Shown piece by piece: positions 42,019 through 52,032 of a stretch of 64,000 bases of DNA (within the stretch, counting starts at the first letter, position 1; every line of letters begins with the position of its first letter). A program made the translations under genes and the position numbers. Origin of the DNA: Frigididesulfovibrio sp031553235 (GTDB lineage Bacteria; Desulfobacterota; Desulfovibrionia; Desulfovibrionales; Desulfovibrionaceae). The stretch is taken from positions 1 through 64,000 of the forward strand of contig JAVBLS010000054.1 in assembly GCA_031553235.1 (NCBI GenBank), written 5' to 3'. The notes under the pieces were generated by a model. It saw only the letters and a program-made list of their open reading frames with translations. It did no database searches and was not told where the DNA came from.

Positions 42019-44721
42019 TTATTGCAGGCCCATGCTCCGGTAAATGGCCCGCATATCCGAGGTTTCACGGACAACGTCCGCCAGCCGGTCCAGGGCCTTT
42101 TCCAGGTCGTAGCCCGCAAGCAGGCGCCCCTGTGGGGCCAGCCCCAGGTCGGAACGCACATGATCAATCCAGGCGCGGCGAAAGGCGTCGTCGTCAAAGA
42201 CGCCGTGCAGATAGGTGGCCCAGCGTCGCCCGCTTACATAGCCGCAAATGCGCTCGGACTCGGTCGTCCAGGCCGGCCCGGTGCGTAGGAACAGCGGCCG
42301 GGCCGAGGGGCCGTGTTCGGTGACCCCGTGGTGGATTTCATAGCCGGCCGAGGGGGGGCCGAGGGGCGTTTCGGCCCGGTCGACGCGCACCAGGGTTTTG
42401 TCCGCCGCAAAGGTGGAGCGCAGATCCATGAGCCCCAGGCCTGAAACTTCGGGAGCGGAAGACTCCACACCGTTCGGATCCAGAACGGTACGGCCCATGA
42501 TCTGCAGACCGCCGCAGATGCCGAACAGCCATCTGCCGGCTTCGGCGTGGGCCAGAATCTTGTCCGCGAGTCCGGAGCGGCGCAGATCTTCCAGATCGGC
42601 CACCACGCTCTTGGAGCCGGGCAGCATGACCACATCCGGGTCGCCCCACTCTTCTGCCCGACGGATGGGCCGCAGGCGCACGTCGGGCTCGGCGGCCAGG
42701 GGCGCGAAATCCGTATAGTTGGAAACGTGCCGAAACATGACCACGGCGACGTCCAGCGTTCCCGGCTGCTTGGGGCCGCAGTCGGTGTTCTGCCCCCAAG
42801 GGAAGCCCGCCATGTCTTCTTCCGGAATGTTCAGATCGCGGATGTAGGGGATGGTGCCGAGCACGGGCACGCCGGTATGCTCATACATGTACGTGTGCGC
42901 CGGGCCCAGCAGAGAGGCGTCGCCCCGGAAGCGGTTGACCAGGTAGCCGGCGAGCAGGCGGCGTTCGGCATCGGTAAAGGTCATCCAGGTTCCCAGGAAC
43001 GAGGCGTAAACCCCGCCCCGGTCGATGTCGCCGACCAAGAGCACCGAGGCGCGGGCGTAGTCGGCCATGTGCATGTTCACAAGGTCGTGGCTTTTCAGGT
43101 TGATTTCGCCAGGGCTGCCCGCGCCTTCGAGCACCATGACCTCATGGTCGGCGGCCAGGGTGTCGTAGGCGCCGGTGACGGTATCCCAGAGGTCCGTCTT
43201 TTTCTTGAAGTATTCAAGAGCGCCCAGGTGTCCCATGGGCTTGCCGAGCACCACGACCTGCGAACCGGTGTCGGAGTGCGGCTTAAGCAAAATGGGGTTC
43301 ATGCGCGCATCCGGGTCCACGCGCGCTGCCTGGGCCTGGACGATCTGGGCGCGGCCCATTTCATCGCCCAAGGCCGTGACCCCGGAGTTCAAGGACATGT
43401 TCTGCGCCTTGAAAGGCGCCACGTTGTAGCCGTCCTGGCGAAAGATGCGGCAATAGGCCGCGGCCAGAATGCTTTTGCCCGCGTTGGACGAGGTTCCTTG
43501 CAGCATCAAGGCGGGGGTGTGCAAGGGCGAGCGGGCGCGCGGGCCGCCATTCCACGGGGAGGCACTGTTTTGCGCCGACTTCACGGCGCCCGCTTCTTCC
43601 ATAATTTTGTGCAGGGCTCCGGCGAGGCGCTGATGGTCCTCGGGAAAGCGAACGGCGACGCGAAACCAGCTGCCGTCCTCAAGGCCCTGGTAATTGGAGC
43701 AGTCGCGCACGGCAATGCCGAAGCGCTTCAAAAGCATGCCGTACAGGTCGCGGGGCGCTTCGGCCAGGCGGAAGAGCACATAGTTGGCGGCCGAAGGAAA
43801 AACCTCCACTCCGGGCAGATCGGAGAGCGCGCCGACAAGATCGGCGCGGCGCGCTGCGTTTTCGGCGCGAGTCAGGTCGGCGAATTCGGAGACATCCTCA
43901 AGGGCGGCCACGGCGGCGGCCAGCGCGAAGGCGTTGACGTTCCAGGCGGGCATTTCGGCGCGCAGGGCCGCGGCAATTTTCCCCGAGGCGGCAAGATAGC
44001 CCAGACGTAGCCCGGGCACGGCGTGAAACTTGGTCAACGAGCGCAGGGCCACGCCGTTTTCCGGCATCCGGCGCAGAACGGAAACCTCGGCCTCCGGTCC
44101 GGCGTATTCAATGAAGGCTTCATCAATGATCCAGAGCAGATCGGGGCGCGCGGCCATCAGGCCCAGGCAGGCCTCCGGCTCGCGAAACAGGCCCGAGGGG
44201 TTGCCGGGGTTGGCCAGAAACACCGCCGATCCGTCCGGTACTCCTGAAAGCGCCTCAAGCAGCCCTTGGGCGGACAAGGCTTGGCGCCGATCGGCCGGCC
44301 GCGGGGCTCGGGCTTCCTTTTCCTCTTCGGCAATGCCGCCCCAGATGTGTACAATGTCCAGCCCCGCCAGGCGACAGGCCAAGGCGTATTCGCTGAACGC
44401 GGGCTCAACAATGCAGGCGGCGGGCGCTCCCCGTTTTTGCAGCACGCGGGCCAGGGCGTGGATGCATTCATTGCTGCCGTTGCCAAAGGCAAAATGCGAG
44501 GCGGGCAGGCCGTGGCGGCGGGCCGCCGTTGCACATGCTTCCTCGGCGTGGGGCGAGGGGTAGGCCGTCAGGGCCGAGGTGGCCCGGAGCAGGGCGGCGC
44601 GAATGAACTCCGGAGTGCCTTCCGGCCGGATGTTGACGCTGAAGTCGAGCAGAGACGCGGGATCGCGCCCGGACTGCAACGCCATGTCGAGCAGGTTGCC
44701 GCCGTGGGCTTCCGGCTTCAT
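42019..44721 (-). CDS. CobD-CobQ fusion: Thr-P decarboxylase and cobyric acid synthase
   Basis: A 900-residue fusion. Residues 1-375 are a PLP aminotransferase-fold L-threonine-O-3-phosphate decarboxylase (CobD: HGGNLLDMALQSGRDP, FGNGSNECIHALARVL, ANPGNPSGLF, Schiff-base region LRSLTKFHAVPGLRLGY). Residues about 405-900 are cobyric acid synthase (CobQ/CbiP: LMLQGTSSNAGKSILAA, FKAQNMSLNSG, GATase Cys in FGICGGLQIMG, final His in TYLHGVFDD). CobD makes aminopropanol phosphate, which is attached to the cobyric acid made by CobQ, so the fusion joins consecutive steps. It overlaps the cobB gene by four bases. Confidence 0.92.
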   Translation of the reverse strand: MKPEAHGGNLLDMALQSGRDPASLLDFSVNIRPEGTPEFIRAALLRATSALTAYPSPHAEEACATAARRHGLPASHFAFGNGSNECIHALARVLQKRGAPAACIVEPAFSEYALACRLAGLDIVHIWGGIAEEEKEARAPRPADRRQALSAQGLLEALSGVPDGSAVFLANPGNPSGLFREPEACLGLMAARPDLLWIIDEAFIEYAGPEAEVSVLRRMPENGVALRSLTKFHAVPGLRLGYLAASGKIAAALRAEMPAWNVNAFALAAAVAALEDVSEFADLTRAENAARRADLVGALSDLPGVEVFPSAANYVLFRLAEAPRDLYGMLLKRFGIAVRDCSNYQGLEDGSWFRVAVRFPEDHQRLAGALHKIMEEAGAVKSAQNSASPWNGGPRARSPLHTPALMLQGTSSNAGKSILAAAYCRIFRQDGYNVAPFKAQNMSLNSGVTALGDEMGRAQIVQAQAARVDPDARMNPILLKPHSDTGSQVVVLGKPMGHLGALEYFKKKTDLWDTVTGAYDTLAADHEVMVLEGAGSPGEINLKSHDLVNMHMADYARASVLLVGDIDRGGVYASFLGTWMTFTDAERRLLAGYLVNRFRGDASLLGPAHTYMYEHTGVPVLGTIPYIRDLNIPEEDMAGFPWGQNTDCGPKQPGTLDVAVVMFRHVSNYTDFAPLAAEPDVRLRPIRRAEEWGDPDVVMLPGSKSVVADLEDLRRSGLADKILAHAEAGRWLFGICGGLQIMGRTVLDPNGVESSAPEVSGLGLMDLRSTFAADKTLVRVDRAETPLGPPSAGYEIHHGVTEHGPSARPLFLRTGPAWTTESERICGYVSGRRWATYLHGVFDDDAFRRAWIDHVRSDLGLAPQGRLLAGYDLEKALDRLADVVRETSDMRAIYRSMGLQ

Positions 44722-46775
44722 AGAGAACCTCGCTGTGCTGGGGCGTTTTCTTCCGCCCCGCCGGCGGAAGCGTATGCGGCTTCAATGAACAGGGCATCCA
44801 GGATGCAGGCGGCACAGTCTTCGGGACTGGTGCGGGTTGTGTCGACCATGGTCTGCTCCGGCAGCGGAATGTGGATGAAACGGGACTGCCGTTCGGCATG
44901 GGGCCAGTCCGGGCTGCGGTCGGTGCGGCGGGATTCGCGCCGGCGCAGTTCTCCGGTCTCGCAGGTCACCTGTACCGAGAGCACGGGGACACCCTCCAGC
45001 CGGCCGAACAGGTCTTCAACCCAGCCGGGATCTTCGCCGATCACGTGATCCACGATGATCCAGGCGCCCGCTTTTGCGGCGGCGGCGATGCCGGCATGAA
45101 AGGTCTCGATGAGCGGCAGGCCGGTCTGGGCCAGCCCCGCGAGCACCGATTCATGAGCACCCGTTGCCGCGCGCAGGATATGGTCGATGGCCAAGGTCAG
45201 GCTGCACAGGCCCCGCGTTGCGTGCAGTTGTTCCTGCAATTCCCTGGCCAGGGTCGTTTTGCCCGCGCTGGAAGGCCCGTTGAGCAGAATCACCTGTCCG
45301 GCACCCGGCGGGCTTCTTCTTGCGGCGCCGTCTCCGCCCGCAAGGGCTTCGTCCGTATGGGCAAAGGCGCGGGATGCTCCGGCCGACCGGGAAAGGGGAA
45401 GCGCTTCCACAGGGGCGCCCGCGTCGATGGCATTCCCCCAATATAGATGGACATAGCCGGCGCGGACATTCCTGAAGGCCACTCCGGCGTTTTTCACGCC
45501 GTCGGCGGTGCGCACGGCATACAGCGGCGGATAGTCGCGGTGGAGTTCGATGTCGGACCAATGGAATTCATGCCCTCGAAAGACCTCGCGTTCCAGCCCG
45601 AAGGGCGCGCCGCCGATCATGTTCACTTCGCGGTAGCCGAGCGAGCGAACCTGTCCACCCATGCGCGCCGTGGCGTCAATGACGCCGCACATGGGCCGGC
45701 GAACGACATTGCCGCCGGTGCCGGCACCTTCGTCCGAGGCTTCCAGGGTGCCGCACAGGTACATGTAGCCGCCGCATTCGGCGTAGATTTCGCCGCCTTG
45801 TTCGGCAAAGGCGCGGACGGCCTCCCGCATGGCGACGTTGTCGGACAGTTCGCGGGCGAACACTTCGGGGTAGCCGCCGCCCAGGTACAGGGCGTCGCAA
45901 TTCGGTGGCAGGGCCTTGTCCGCCAGGGGAGAGAAGGGGATCAGATCCCAGCCGCGCTCGGCAAGAACCCGCTTGTTTTGGTCATAATAAAAGCAAAAGG
46001 CCTTGTCCCTGGCTATGCCCATGCGTCGGGGGGGCGAGAGCCATAGGGCCCGGGGTGCCGGCGCTTCCGGGCGCCGGGTTTCGGTGAGCCCCAGCAGGCG
46101 GTCGATATCGATGCAGGCTTCGGCCAGATCCGCCAGGGCATCAAGCCAAGCCTCGGTGGTTCCGGCCTCTTCCGAGGGGAGCAGTCCGAGTTGGCGCTCG
46201 GGCAGTCGAAACTCCTCACGTCTGGGCAGCGCGCCGAGCAGCGGCGGCAGCCCCTCGCGTTCCAAGGCGCGGCGCAAGATCTCGGTATGGCGGGAGCTGC
46301 CCGTGTTGTCGGCAATGACCCCGACAATCCGGACGCCCATGCGGGCCGCGTGTAAATGGAATCCGGTCACAAGCGCGGCAACGGAACCGGCCATGCCTCG
46401 GGCGTTGCAGACAAGCACGACAGGGAGTCCGAGGGCGCGGGCGCAGTCAACGGTGCTGCCCGCCGGGTCGCCGGGTTCGCGGCCGTCGAACAGGCCCATG
46501 ACCCCTTCGCAGACGGCGGCGTCGGCGTCCGCAACGCGCTTGTCCCACAGTGGCCGGACGCCGTTCCGGCTCATCATCCAGGTATCAAGGTTGCAGGCGG
46601 GGCGGCCGGTGGCCTGCATGTGGAAGGTCGGATCGATGTAATCCGGCCCGCACTTGAACCCCTGCACCTTGAGCCCGCGTCGCGTGAGCGCCCGCATCAG
46701 AGCGATTGCCGTCGTCGTCTTCCCTTCGCCGGAACGGGGCGCGGCAAGGCAGAAAGCGTGAAATGCCGCATGCAT
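44718..46775 (-). CDS. Cobyrinate a,c-diamide synthase fused to a CPT-like kinase domain
   Basis: A 685-residue fusion. Residues 1-465 are CbiA/CobB: AAPRSGEGKTTTAIALMRAL, FKCGPDYIDP, the GATase region YAECGGYMYLC (Cys334) and AGYVHLYWG. It amidates the a and c side chains with glutamine. From about residue 494 a second P-loop (ILLNGPSSAGKTTLARELQ, 496-514) starts a domain like chloramphenicol phosphotransferase-type kinases (SLTLAIDHIL, WIIVDHVIGED, VQVTCETGELRRRESRRTDR). An L-threonine kinase is needed to feed CobD and none other is visible, so this domain may provide L-threonine phosphate. That is inference. Confidence 0.85.
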   Translation of the reverse strand: MHAAFHAFCLAAPRSGEGKTTTAIALMRALTRRGLKVQGFKCGPDYIDPTFHMQATGRPACNLDTWMMSRNGVRPLWDKRVADADAAVCEGVMGLFDGREPGDPAGSTVDCARALGLPVVLVCNARGMAGSVAALVTGFHLHAARMGVRIVGVIADNTGSSRHTEILRRALEREGLPPLLGALPRREEFRLPERQLGLLPSEEAGTTEAWLDALADLAEACIDIDRLLGLTETRRPEAPAPRALWLSPPRRMGIARDKAFCFYYDQNKRVLAERGWDLIPFSPLADKALPPNCDALYLGGGYPEVFARELSDNVAMREAVRAFAEQGGEIYAECGGYMYLCGTLEASDEGAGTGGNVVRRPMCGVIDATARMGGQVRSLGYREVNMIGGAPFGLEREVFRGHEFHWSDIELHRDYPPLYAVRTADGVKNAGVAFRNVRAGYVHLYWGNAIDAGAPVEALPLSRSAGASRAFAHTDEALAGGDGAARRSPPGAGQVILLNGPSSAGKTTLARELQEQLHATRGLCSLTLAIDHILRAATGAHESVLAGLAQTGLPLIETFHAGIAAAAKAGAWIIVDHVIGEDPGWVEDLFGRLEGVPVLSVQVTCETGELRRRESRRTDRSPDWPHAERQSRFIHIPLPEQTMVDTTRTSPEDCAACILDALFIEAAYASAGGAEENAPAQRGSL

Positions 46776-46786
46776 ATGAGTGACCT

Positions 46787-49399
46787 TTATCCCATATATT
46801 TTTCAATATATCCTCTGGCCTCGTAAAGAACGCCGGACTCAAGCCGGGTTCTGGAACTGCCGATGATCACGATGGTGGACATATCTACCTCGGCGGCCGG
46901 AAAGTCCGCAAGCTTGCCGATCCATTTGCTTTCCTGCGGCCGTCCCGCGTTTTTGACATAGGCGCACAAAACATCCCCGCCGCGCTGCTCCCGGAAAATG
47001 CCCAGCGTCTCCTCCAGCAGATAGCGGCGCTTGCGCCCGGCCGGGTTGTAGAAGGCCGCCGGCAGTGCCGATTGGGCCACCGCCCGAAGGTTTTGCCGCA
47101 CTTCGTCCGCCGGTACAAGCAGGTCGGACAGACTGACCAGAGAAAAACCGTTCTGGAGCGGCGCGCCGAGCGTTGCCGCCGCCACGTTGGCCGCCGTGAT
47201 GCCCGGCAAAACCCGGATCGGCAGGCCGGCAAAGCGCGCCTCACGCGTGCGCAGTTCGAACAGGAGCCCGGCCATGGCCAGAATCCCCGGGTCGCCCGAG
47301 CAGACCATGCAGACTTCGTGCCCGGCGGCGGCAGCTTCCAAAGTAGCTTGGCAGCGCTCCACCTCGCCCATCATGCCGCTCTGGATAAGGGCTTTCCCGG
47401 CGATACGATCACGGATGAAATCAACGTAATGGCTGTAACCGGCCACGGTGTCGCACTGCCGGAGCGCCGCATCGACCTCGGGGGTGATCTGCCCCGGCGC
47501 GCCCGACCCCAGCCCGACCACGAACACCTGCCCGTGTCCGGGTTCCGGCAAGGCATCCGGCCCGGCAAGATGCGGCAGGCGGGCCAGGGCCAAGGTTACG
47601 TTCCCGAAGATTTTCTTCGGCGCGTACAGGCGCGGCGCGGCGGCGGAGCCGTACCCGGCCGAGAGCAGGCAGGCGGCCTCGCTCACCGAGCCGGCGCCGA
47701 CCTTGGCCTGGACCTTTTCCGACGGTGTGGGCACAGGCACGGCGTCAAGCTCCGTAGCGGGATGGAATTCCACAGGCACTCCCCAGGCCGCGCCCAGTTC
47801 AAGAATGGCGGGCTCGTCCGCCTTGACGTCGCAGGAGGCGACGGCCGCGATGTTTTCCTTTTTCAGGCCGAGATCGGCAAGGTAGGCTTCGACAATGCGG
47901 CGCAGTTCCTGCGGCTCGACCCCGCGCCGGCAGCCGGCGCCCAGGACAAAGGCGCGACCGGTGACTTCGAGATGTTCTGCGCCTTCGGGCAACCGGCCTT
48001 TGGCGTCCCAGAGCACGGCGTATTTGGCCCTGACCGCTTCTGGGGTATCGACAAAGGCCACCTGCCCGGTAGAGGAGAAATGGCGGTCAAACACGGCGCG
48101 CGGCCCGCAAAACGCCACGAGTTCCCCGGCCAGCAGGGCGGCATTGAGGCGGCGAATGGCTTTGGTGTTGAGGATGCGCGCATGCTCCTGGGCGGCGACG
48201 TCGTCAAAGGCGGGCAGGCCGTTGACATCCGTGGCCGTGCTGACCACGGCTTGGCCGCCGGTGATCCGGGCTACGCGCCGGGCCAGCCGGTTGGCGCCGC
48301 CGAGGTGGCCGGCGGTCAGACTGACCACATGGCTGCCGCTTTCCACACAGGCCAGCACGGCGGGGTCGCTGCTTTTGTCGCGCAGCAGGGGCGCGATTTT
48401 GCGCACCGCGATTCCCGTGGCGCCGATGAAGATGTGCGCGTCGAATTGCCCCCAACCGGCGGCCAGCAGCGCGTTGAAGCTTTCGCCGGGGGTGTGGATG
48501 ACGCCGTCCTCGGTGACGGGCCGGGTGCAGTGGATCACTGTGGGCAGGCCCAGGCCGGCGGCGATTTCTTTTGCCCGGGTCAGGCCTTTTTCCGTAAAGG
48601 CGTAGAGGGCGCAACGCCCGTCGAAGGCTTCTGTGTCCAAGTGATTTCTGTAGCCGTGCGAAAAATCCGCGCCGTAGAGTTTCGACTCGCCGGCGTGCGC
48701 GCCCAGAGCCCGGCCGACGAAGATCAGGGCCTGGCGCCCGAAGCCGGCTTCTTCGACCTTGGCGGCGATGTCGTCGATGCTGCCGCGCAGGATGCGTTCG
48801 TCCGGCCAGGATGCGCGGTAGACCACCGCTGCCGGAGTGTCGGCCGCAAGCCCGCCTTCCGTCTTGAGCCGGTGCATCAGATCTTCAATTTTCCCGGTGC
48901 TGAGAAAGAACACCAGGGTCGCGCCGGTGTGGGCAAAGGCGGCGGCGTCTTCGCTCGCGGGCATGGGGGTTCTGCCGGGCGTGCGGGTGAGCACGACGCT
49001 CTGGCTGCCGTCCGGCATGGTCAGCTCGCAGCCGAGCGCGGCGGCGCCGGCGAACACGCTGCTGACACCGGGGGTGATCGACGAGGCCACGCCTTTTTCC
49101 GCCAGAGCGTGGATCTGCTCGCTGATCGCGCCGTACATGGCCGGGTCGCCGGTGTGCAGGCGAACAACGCGCTTTCCGGCCAGGGCGGCGCGGCTCATGG
49201 CTTCCACCTGCTCGCCCAGATTCATGGACGCACTGTCAAGATATTCGCAGCCGGGCTTGCAGCTTTTGAGGTGGCCGGGGTTGACCAGCGATCCGGCATA
49301 GACCACCAGATCGGCCTGTTCCAGGGTGCGCAGGCCGCGCACCGTGATCAGGTCTTCCGCGCCCGGTCCGGCTCCGACGAATTCGACAAGTGCTTTCAT
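46787..49399 (-). CDS. CbiF-CbiG-CbiH triple fusion (precorrin-4 C11 MT, CbiG, precorrin-3B C17 MT)
   Basis: An 870-residue fusion. Residues 1-250: cobalt-precorrin-4 C11-methyltransferase (VEFVGAGPGAEDLITVRG, VVRLHTGDPAMYGAI, SITPGVSSVFAGAAALG). About 260-610: CbiG (ALYAFTEKGLTRAKEIAAGL, HIFIGATGIAVRKIAPLL, SLTAGHLGGANRLARRVA; C-terminal GAGCRRGVEPQELRRIV). About 625-870: cobalt-factor III C17-methyltransferase CbiH/CobJ (VVGLGSGAPGQITPEV, VCMVCSGDPGILAMAG, RVLPGITAANVAAATLGAPL). These act in neighbouring ring-contraction steps, so the fusion may channel intermediates. The stop lies just before cobB. Confidence 0.92.
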   Translation of the reverse strand: MKALVEFVGAGPGAEDLITVRGLRTLEQADLVVYAGSLVNPGHLKSCKPGCEYLDSASMNLGEQVEAMSRAALAGKRVVRLHTGDPAMYGAISEQIHALAEKGVASSITPGVSSVFAGAAALGCELTMPDGSQSVVLTRTPGRTPMPASEDAAAFAHTGATLVFFLSTGKIEDLMHRLKTEGGLAADTPAAVVYRASWPDERILRGSIDDIAAKVEEAGFGRQALIFVGRALGAHAGESKLYGADFSHGYRNHLDTEAFDGRCALYAFTEKGLTRAKEIAAGLGLPTVIHCTRPVTEDGVIHTPGESFNALLAAGWGQFDAHIFIGATGIAVRKIAPLLRDKSSDPAVLACVESGSHVVSLTAGHLGGANRLARRVARITGGQAVVSTATDVNGLPAFDDVAAQEHARILNTKAIRRLNAALLAGELVAFCGPRAVFDRHFSSTGQVAFVDTPEAVRAKYAVLWDAKGRLPEGAEHLEVTGRAFVLGAGCRRGVEPQELRRIVEAYLADLGLKKENIAAVASCDVKADEPAILELGAAWGVPVEFHPATELDAVPVPTPSEKVQAKVGAGSVSEAACLLSAGYGSAAAPRLYAPKKIFGNVTLALARLPHLAGPDALPEPGHGQVFVVGLGSGAPGQITPEVDAALRQCDTVAGYSHYVDFIRDRIAGKALIQSGMMGEVERCQATLEAAAAGHEVCMVCSGDPGILAMAGLLFELRTREARFAGLPIRVLPGITAANVAAATLGAPLQNGFSLVSLSDLLVPADEVRQNLRAVAQSALPAAFYNPAGRKRRYLLEETLGIFREQRGGDVLCAYVKNAGRPQESKWIGKLADFPAAEVDMSTIVIIGSSRTRLESGVLYEARGYIEKYMG

Positions 49400-51987
49400 G
49401 TGGTGGCCTCTTTGCGGAATGTGAACACGTAGATGGTGTTCTGGGGTTTGAGGTGGCGGCTCGTCCCGGCTATGGCGCGCTCGTTGGCGACATCAAGGCG
49501 GCACAGGCCGGTCCGAAGTTCCGGGGACCAGGCAAGCAGGGCGGCGAAACTTTCCAGGGTGACCGCGCTTGCCGCCATAAGGCCGCCGGGGCGCAGCCGA
49601 TTCATGCAGGCCGCCAACAGTTCCGGCAGGTCTCCCCCGCCGCCGCCGATAAAGACGCGGTCGGGCGCGGGCAGGGCCAGAGTAAAGGTGCCGTCGTCGA
49701 GCACGGTGTCCAGGACGACCTCTTGGGCGTTGCCGACATGCAAGGTATAGTTGGCCACGCCCAGGCGCAGGCGGTTGCGCTCGATGAGTGCGCCGCGTTC
49801 CGCCTTGCGCTCCACGCCGTGGACGTTGAGGTCCGGGCGCAGGGCGGCGGCTTCCAGGCCCACGGAGCCGCTCCCGGCCCCAATGTCCCAGAGCGTGCCC
49901 CAGGCCGGCAGGCGCAGGCGCGACAGGATGACCGCCCGCACATCCGAGGCGGTGATCAGGTTGTTTTCACGCTCAAAGTCTTCTTCCGGCAAGCCCAGGG
50001 CCAGGGTGGGCGCGTTTGCGGTCCGGTGGCCGTCCGGCGCTGGGGGCGTGGTTTGCGCAGGCTGCCGTCGCCCGCCATAAACATCGGGAAATATAACAAG
50101 AATGGAAGTCGGGCCGCAAGCGGTACCAGCCAGATCTTTCAGCGGGCCGGAGCGGATGCGCTCCTCGTCGGACCCGAGGCGTTCGGCGATGAGCGCGGCA
50201 CGGCCGGCAGCGGCGGGGTGGCAGCCGAGCACGGCGCGGGCAATGGCGTCGGCCGGGTGGCGGCTTCCGGCGTAGGTCACGGACAGCGGGGCTTCGGCAA
50301 TGGCGCGGGCCGGAATGCGCTCACCGGAATGGGCACTGAACAGCCGGGCATCGTGCCAGGGCAGGCCGAGGCGGTGGAACAGGGCTTGAAAGGCCGTAAC
50401 GCCCGGGTGGTAGACAATCTCGTCGTCCTCTTGGCACAGGCCGGAAAGTGTGCCGCCAAAGCCGTGATACAGGGCGTCGCCGGAGGCCAGGGCCACGACG
50501 CGCCGCCCCTCCCGGCACAGGGCCAGGGCCTCGGCCGCATTGGCCCGGGCATTGGCGCCGATGGCCCGGGTGTCTCGCAGCGCGACCGGAGAGGCCGCGA
50601 GCAACGCCCGCGATCCATAAACCACGTCCGCGCCTTCCAGCAGGGCCGACACGCCCGCATCGGCAGGAAAGCCGATGCCGCAGGAAAGCACGTCGATGCG
50701 TCCCCCCGTAACGGGCGTTTTTCGTTCATCCTCTTCTATTGCCGCTCCGTCCGGTATGAAATACGTCGGCCCGACAATCTCGCCCGGGTCCGCAAGCTGG
50801 GCCGGGGCTTCGTCTTTGCCGTCTGCAACCGGGAGCATTTCCGGCCCGGATGTCTCATCCGCCGTGCCTTCCCGCGCCTCTTCAAAGAGAAAGCGGCCGT
50901 CAAAGTCGAAGACCATCAGGCGCAGAGCAGGCCCGTTGGCGCAGCGGCGCGCGAACTGCTCCAGCCCGACTCGGGCCAGACGGCCAAGCAGTCCCTGCCG
51001 GGCGGTTTCAGGGATGAGCAGGAGCGCCTCGCGCACGGAGACGCTGTGTTCCAGCGCGTCGTGCAGGGAGTTTTCGTCAGGCAGAGCGTTGCGGACTTCG
51101 GCGCGGAGCAGGTCCATGTCCTGATCGACTTTGTGGGCATGGGTGTTGTCGAAGCCCGCCGCGTATTTGCAGAGTTTTCCGGGCATGCAGGCCACGGTGA
51201 TTTCACGCATGCCGTAACGGCAGGCCACGGCCAGACTCTCGGCAATGAAGTCGCCGATGCAGACAAAGGCGGTTCCCGGCAGTTCGGCGAGGAGGGTCTC
51301 CGCGCCGGCTTTGGTACGCCCGCCGGTGCAGAAAACCATATGGGAGCCGCCGGAAAGGTAATGCGACTTCACGCAGATGCGGACGGTGTCGATGTAGGCC
51401 TCGTGGCTATAGGGCCGCACCAGGCCGGTTGTGCCCAGGATGGAGATGCCGCCCTGGATGCCCAGGCGGGGGTTGAGGGTGTGCGTCGCCAGTTCTCGGC
51501 CGTTCTCCACGCCGATTTCCAGAAGCCGGCAGCCGGCGTCCAGCCCGGCGCGGCGCAGGTTTTCAGTAATCATCCGGCGGGGGCCGGTATTGATGGCCCA
51601 GCGGTTCTGTTCGCAGTCCAGACCATAGCGGGTGCACAGGCCCACGCCCTCGGCGCCGCGCAAAATGACAATGCCGCCGCCCACCACCAGGGTATAGTCT
51701 TCCGGCTCGGCATCATCCGGCGCGCAGGAGCGGATATTGGCGTACATGACGGCGCCGTGGGTGCAGTCCGGGTCGTCGCCGCCGTCCTTGCGGATGGCCG
51801 CCATGCGTTCGGCGCCCGGCTCGAGCAGAGGGATCATGCGGTCTTTGCCGTCCAGAAAGCGCAACTGAACATACTCCGGCGTTTCGCCGCGCGTCAGACG
51901 CAGCCAGGCCGCCACGGCAACCGCCGCTGCGCAGGCTCCGGTCGAGTACCCCCAGCGCAAAGTTTTTGCATCTTTTTTTCTGCTCAT
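49396..51987 (-). CDS. CbiD-CbiE-CbiT fusion
   Basis: An 863-residue fusion. Residues 1-355: CbiD (LRWGYSTGACAAAVAVAAWL, GISILGTTGLVRPYSHEAY), the cobalt-precorrin-5B C1-methyltransferase. About 430-640: CbiE (IDVLSCGIGFPADAG, VVALASGDALYHGFGGTL), precorrin C5-methyltransferase. About 680-863: CbiT (TASDVRAVILSRL, LWDIGAGSGSVGLEAAAL), C15-methyltransferase/decarboxylase. CbiE-CbiT fusion is common; adding CbiD is less so. It overlaps the triple-fusion gene by four bases. Confidence 0.92.
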   Translation of the reverse strand: MSRKKDAKTLRWGYSTGACAAAVAVAAWLRLTRGETPEYVQLRFLDGKDRMIPLLEPGAERMAAIRKDGGDDPDCTHGAVMYANIRSCAPDDAEPEDYTLVVGGGIVILRGAEGVGLCTRYGLDCEQNRWAINTGPRRMITENLRRAGLDAGCRLLEIGVENGRELATHTLNPRLGIQGGISILGTTGLVRPYSHEAYIDTVRICVKSHYLSGGSHMVFCTGGRTKAGAETLLAELPGTAFVCIGDFIAESLAVACRYGMREITVACMPGKLCKYAAGFDNTHAHKVDQDMDLLRAEVRNALPDENSLHDALEHSVSVREALLLIPETARQGLLGRLARVGLEQFARRCANGPALRLMVFDFDGRFLFEEAREGTADETSGPEMLPVADGKDEAPAQLADPGEIVGPTYFIPDGAAIEEDERKTPVTGGRIDVLSCGIGFPADAGVSALLEGADVVYGSRALLAASPVALRDTRAIGANARANAAEALALCREGRRVVALASGDALYHGFGGTLSGLCQEDDEIVYHPGVTAFQALFHRLGLPWHDARLFSAHSGERIPARAIAEAPLSVTYAGSRHPADAIARAVLGCHPAAAGRAALIAERLGSDEERIRSGPLKDLAGTACGPTSILVIFPDVYGGRRQPAQTTPPAPDGHRTANAPTLALGLPEEDFERENNLITASDVRAVILSRLRLPAWGTLWDIGAGSGSVGLEAAALRPDLNVHGVERKAERGALIERNRLRLGVANYTLHVGNAQEVVLDTVLDDGTFTLALPAPDRVFIGGGGGDLPELLAACMNRLRPGGLMAASAVTLESFAALLAWSPELRTGLCRLDVANERAIAGTSRHLKPQNTIYVFTFRKEATT

Positions 51988-52032
51988 TGCGGCGCCCGCG
52001 GCTTCGTTACGTTCCAGATCACACCGGCACTC

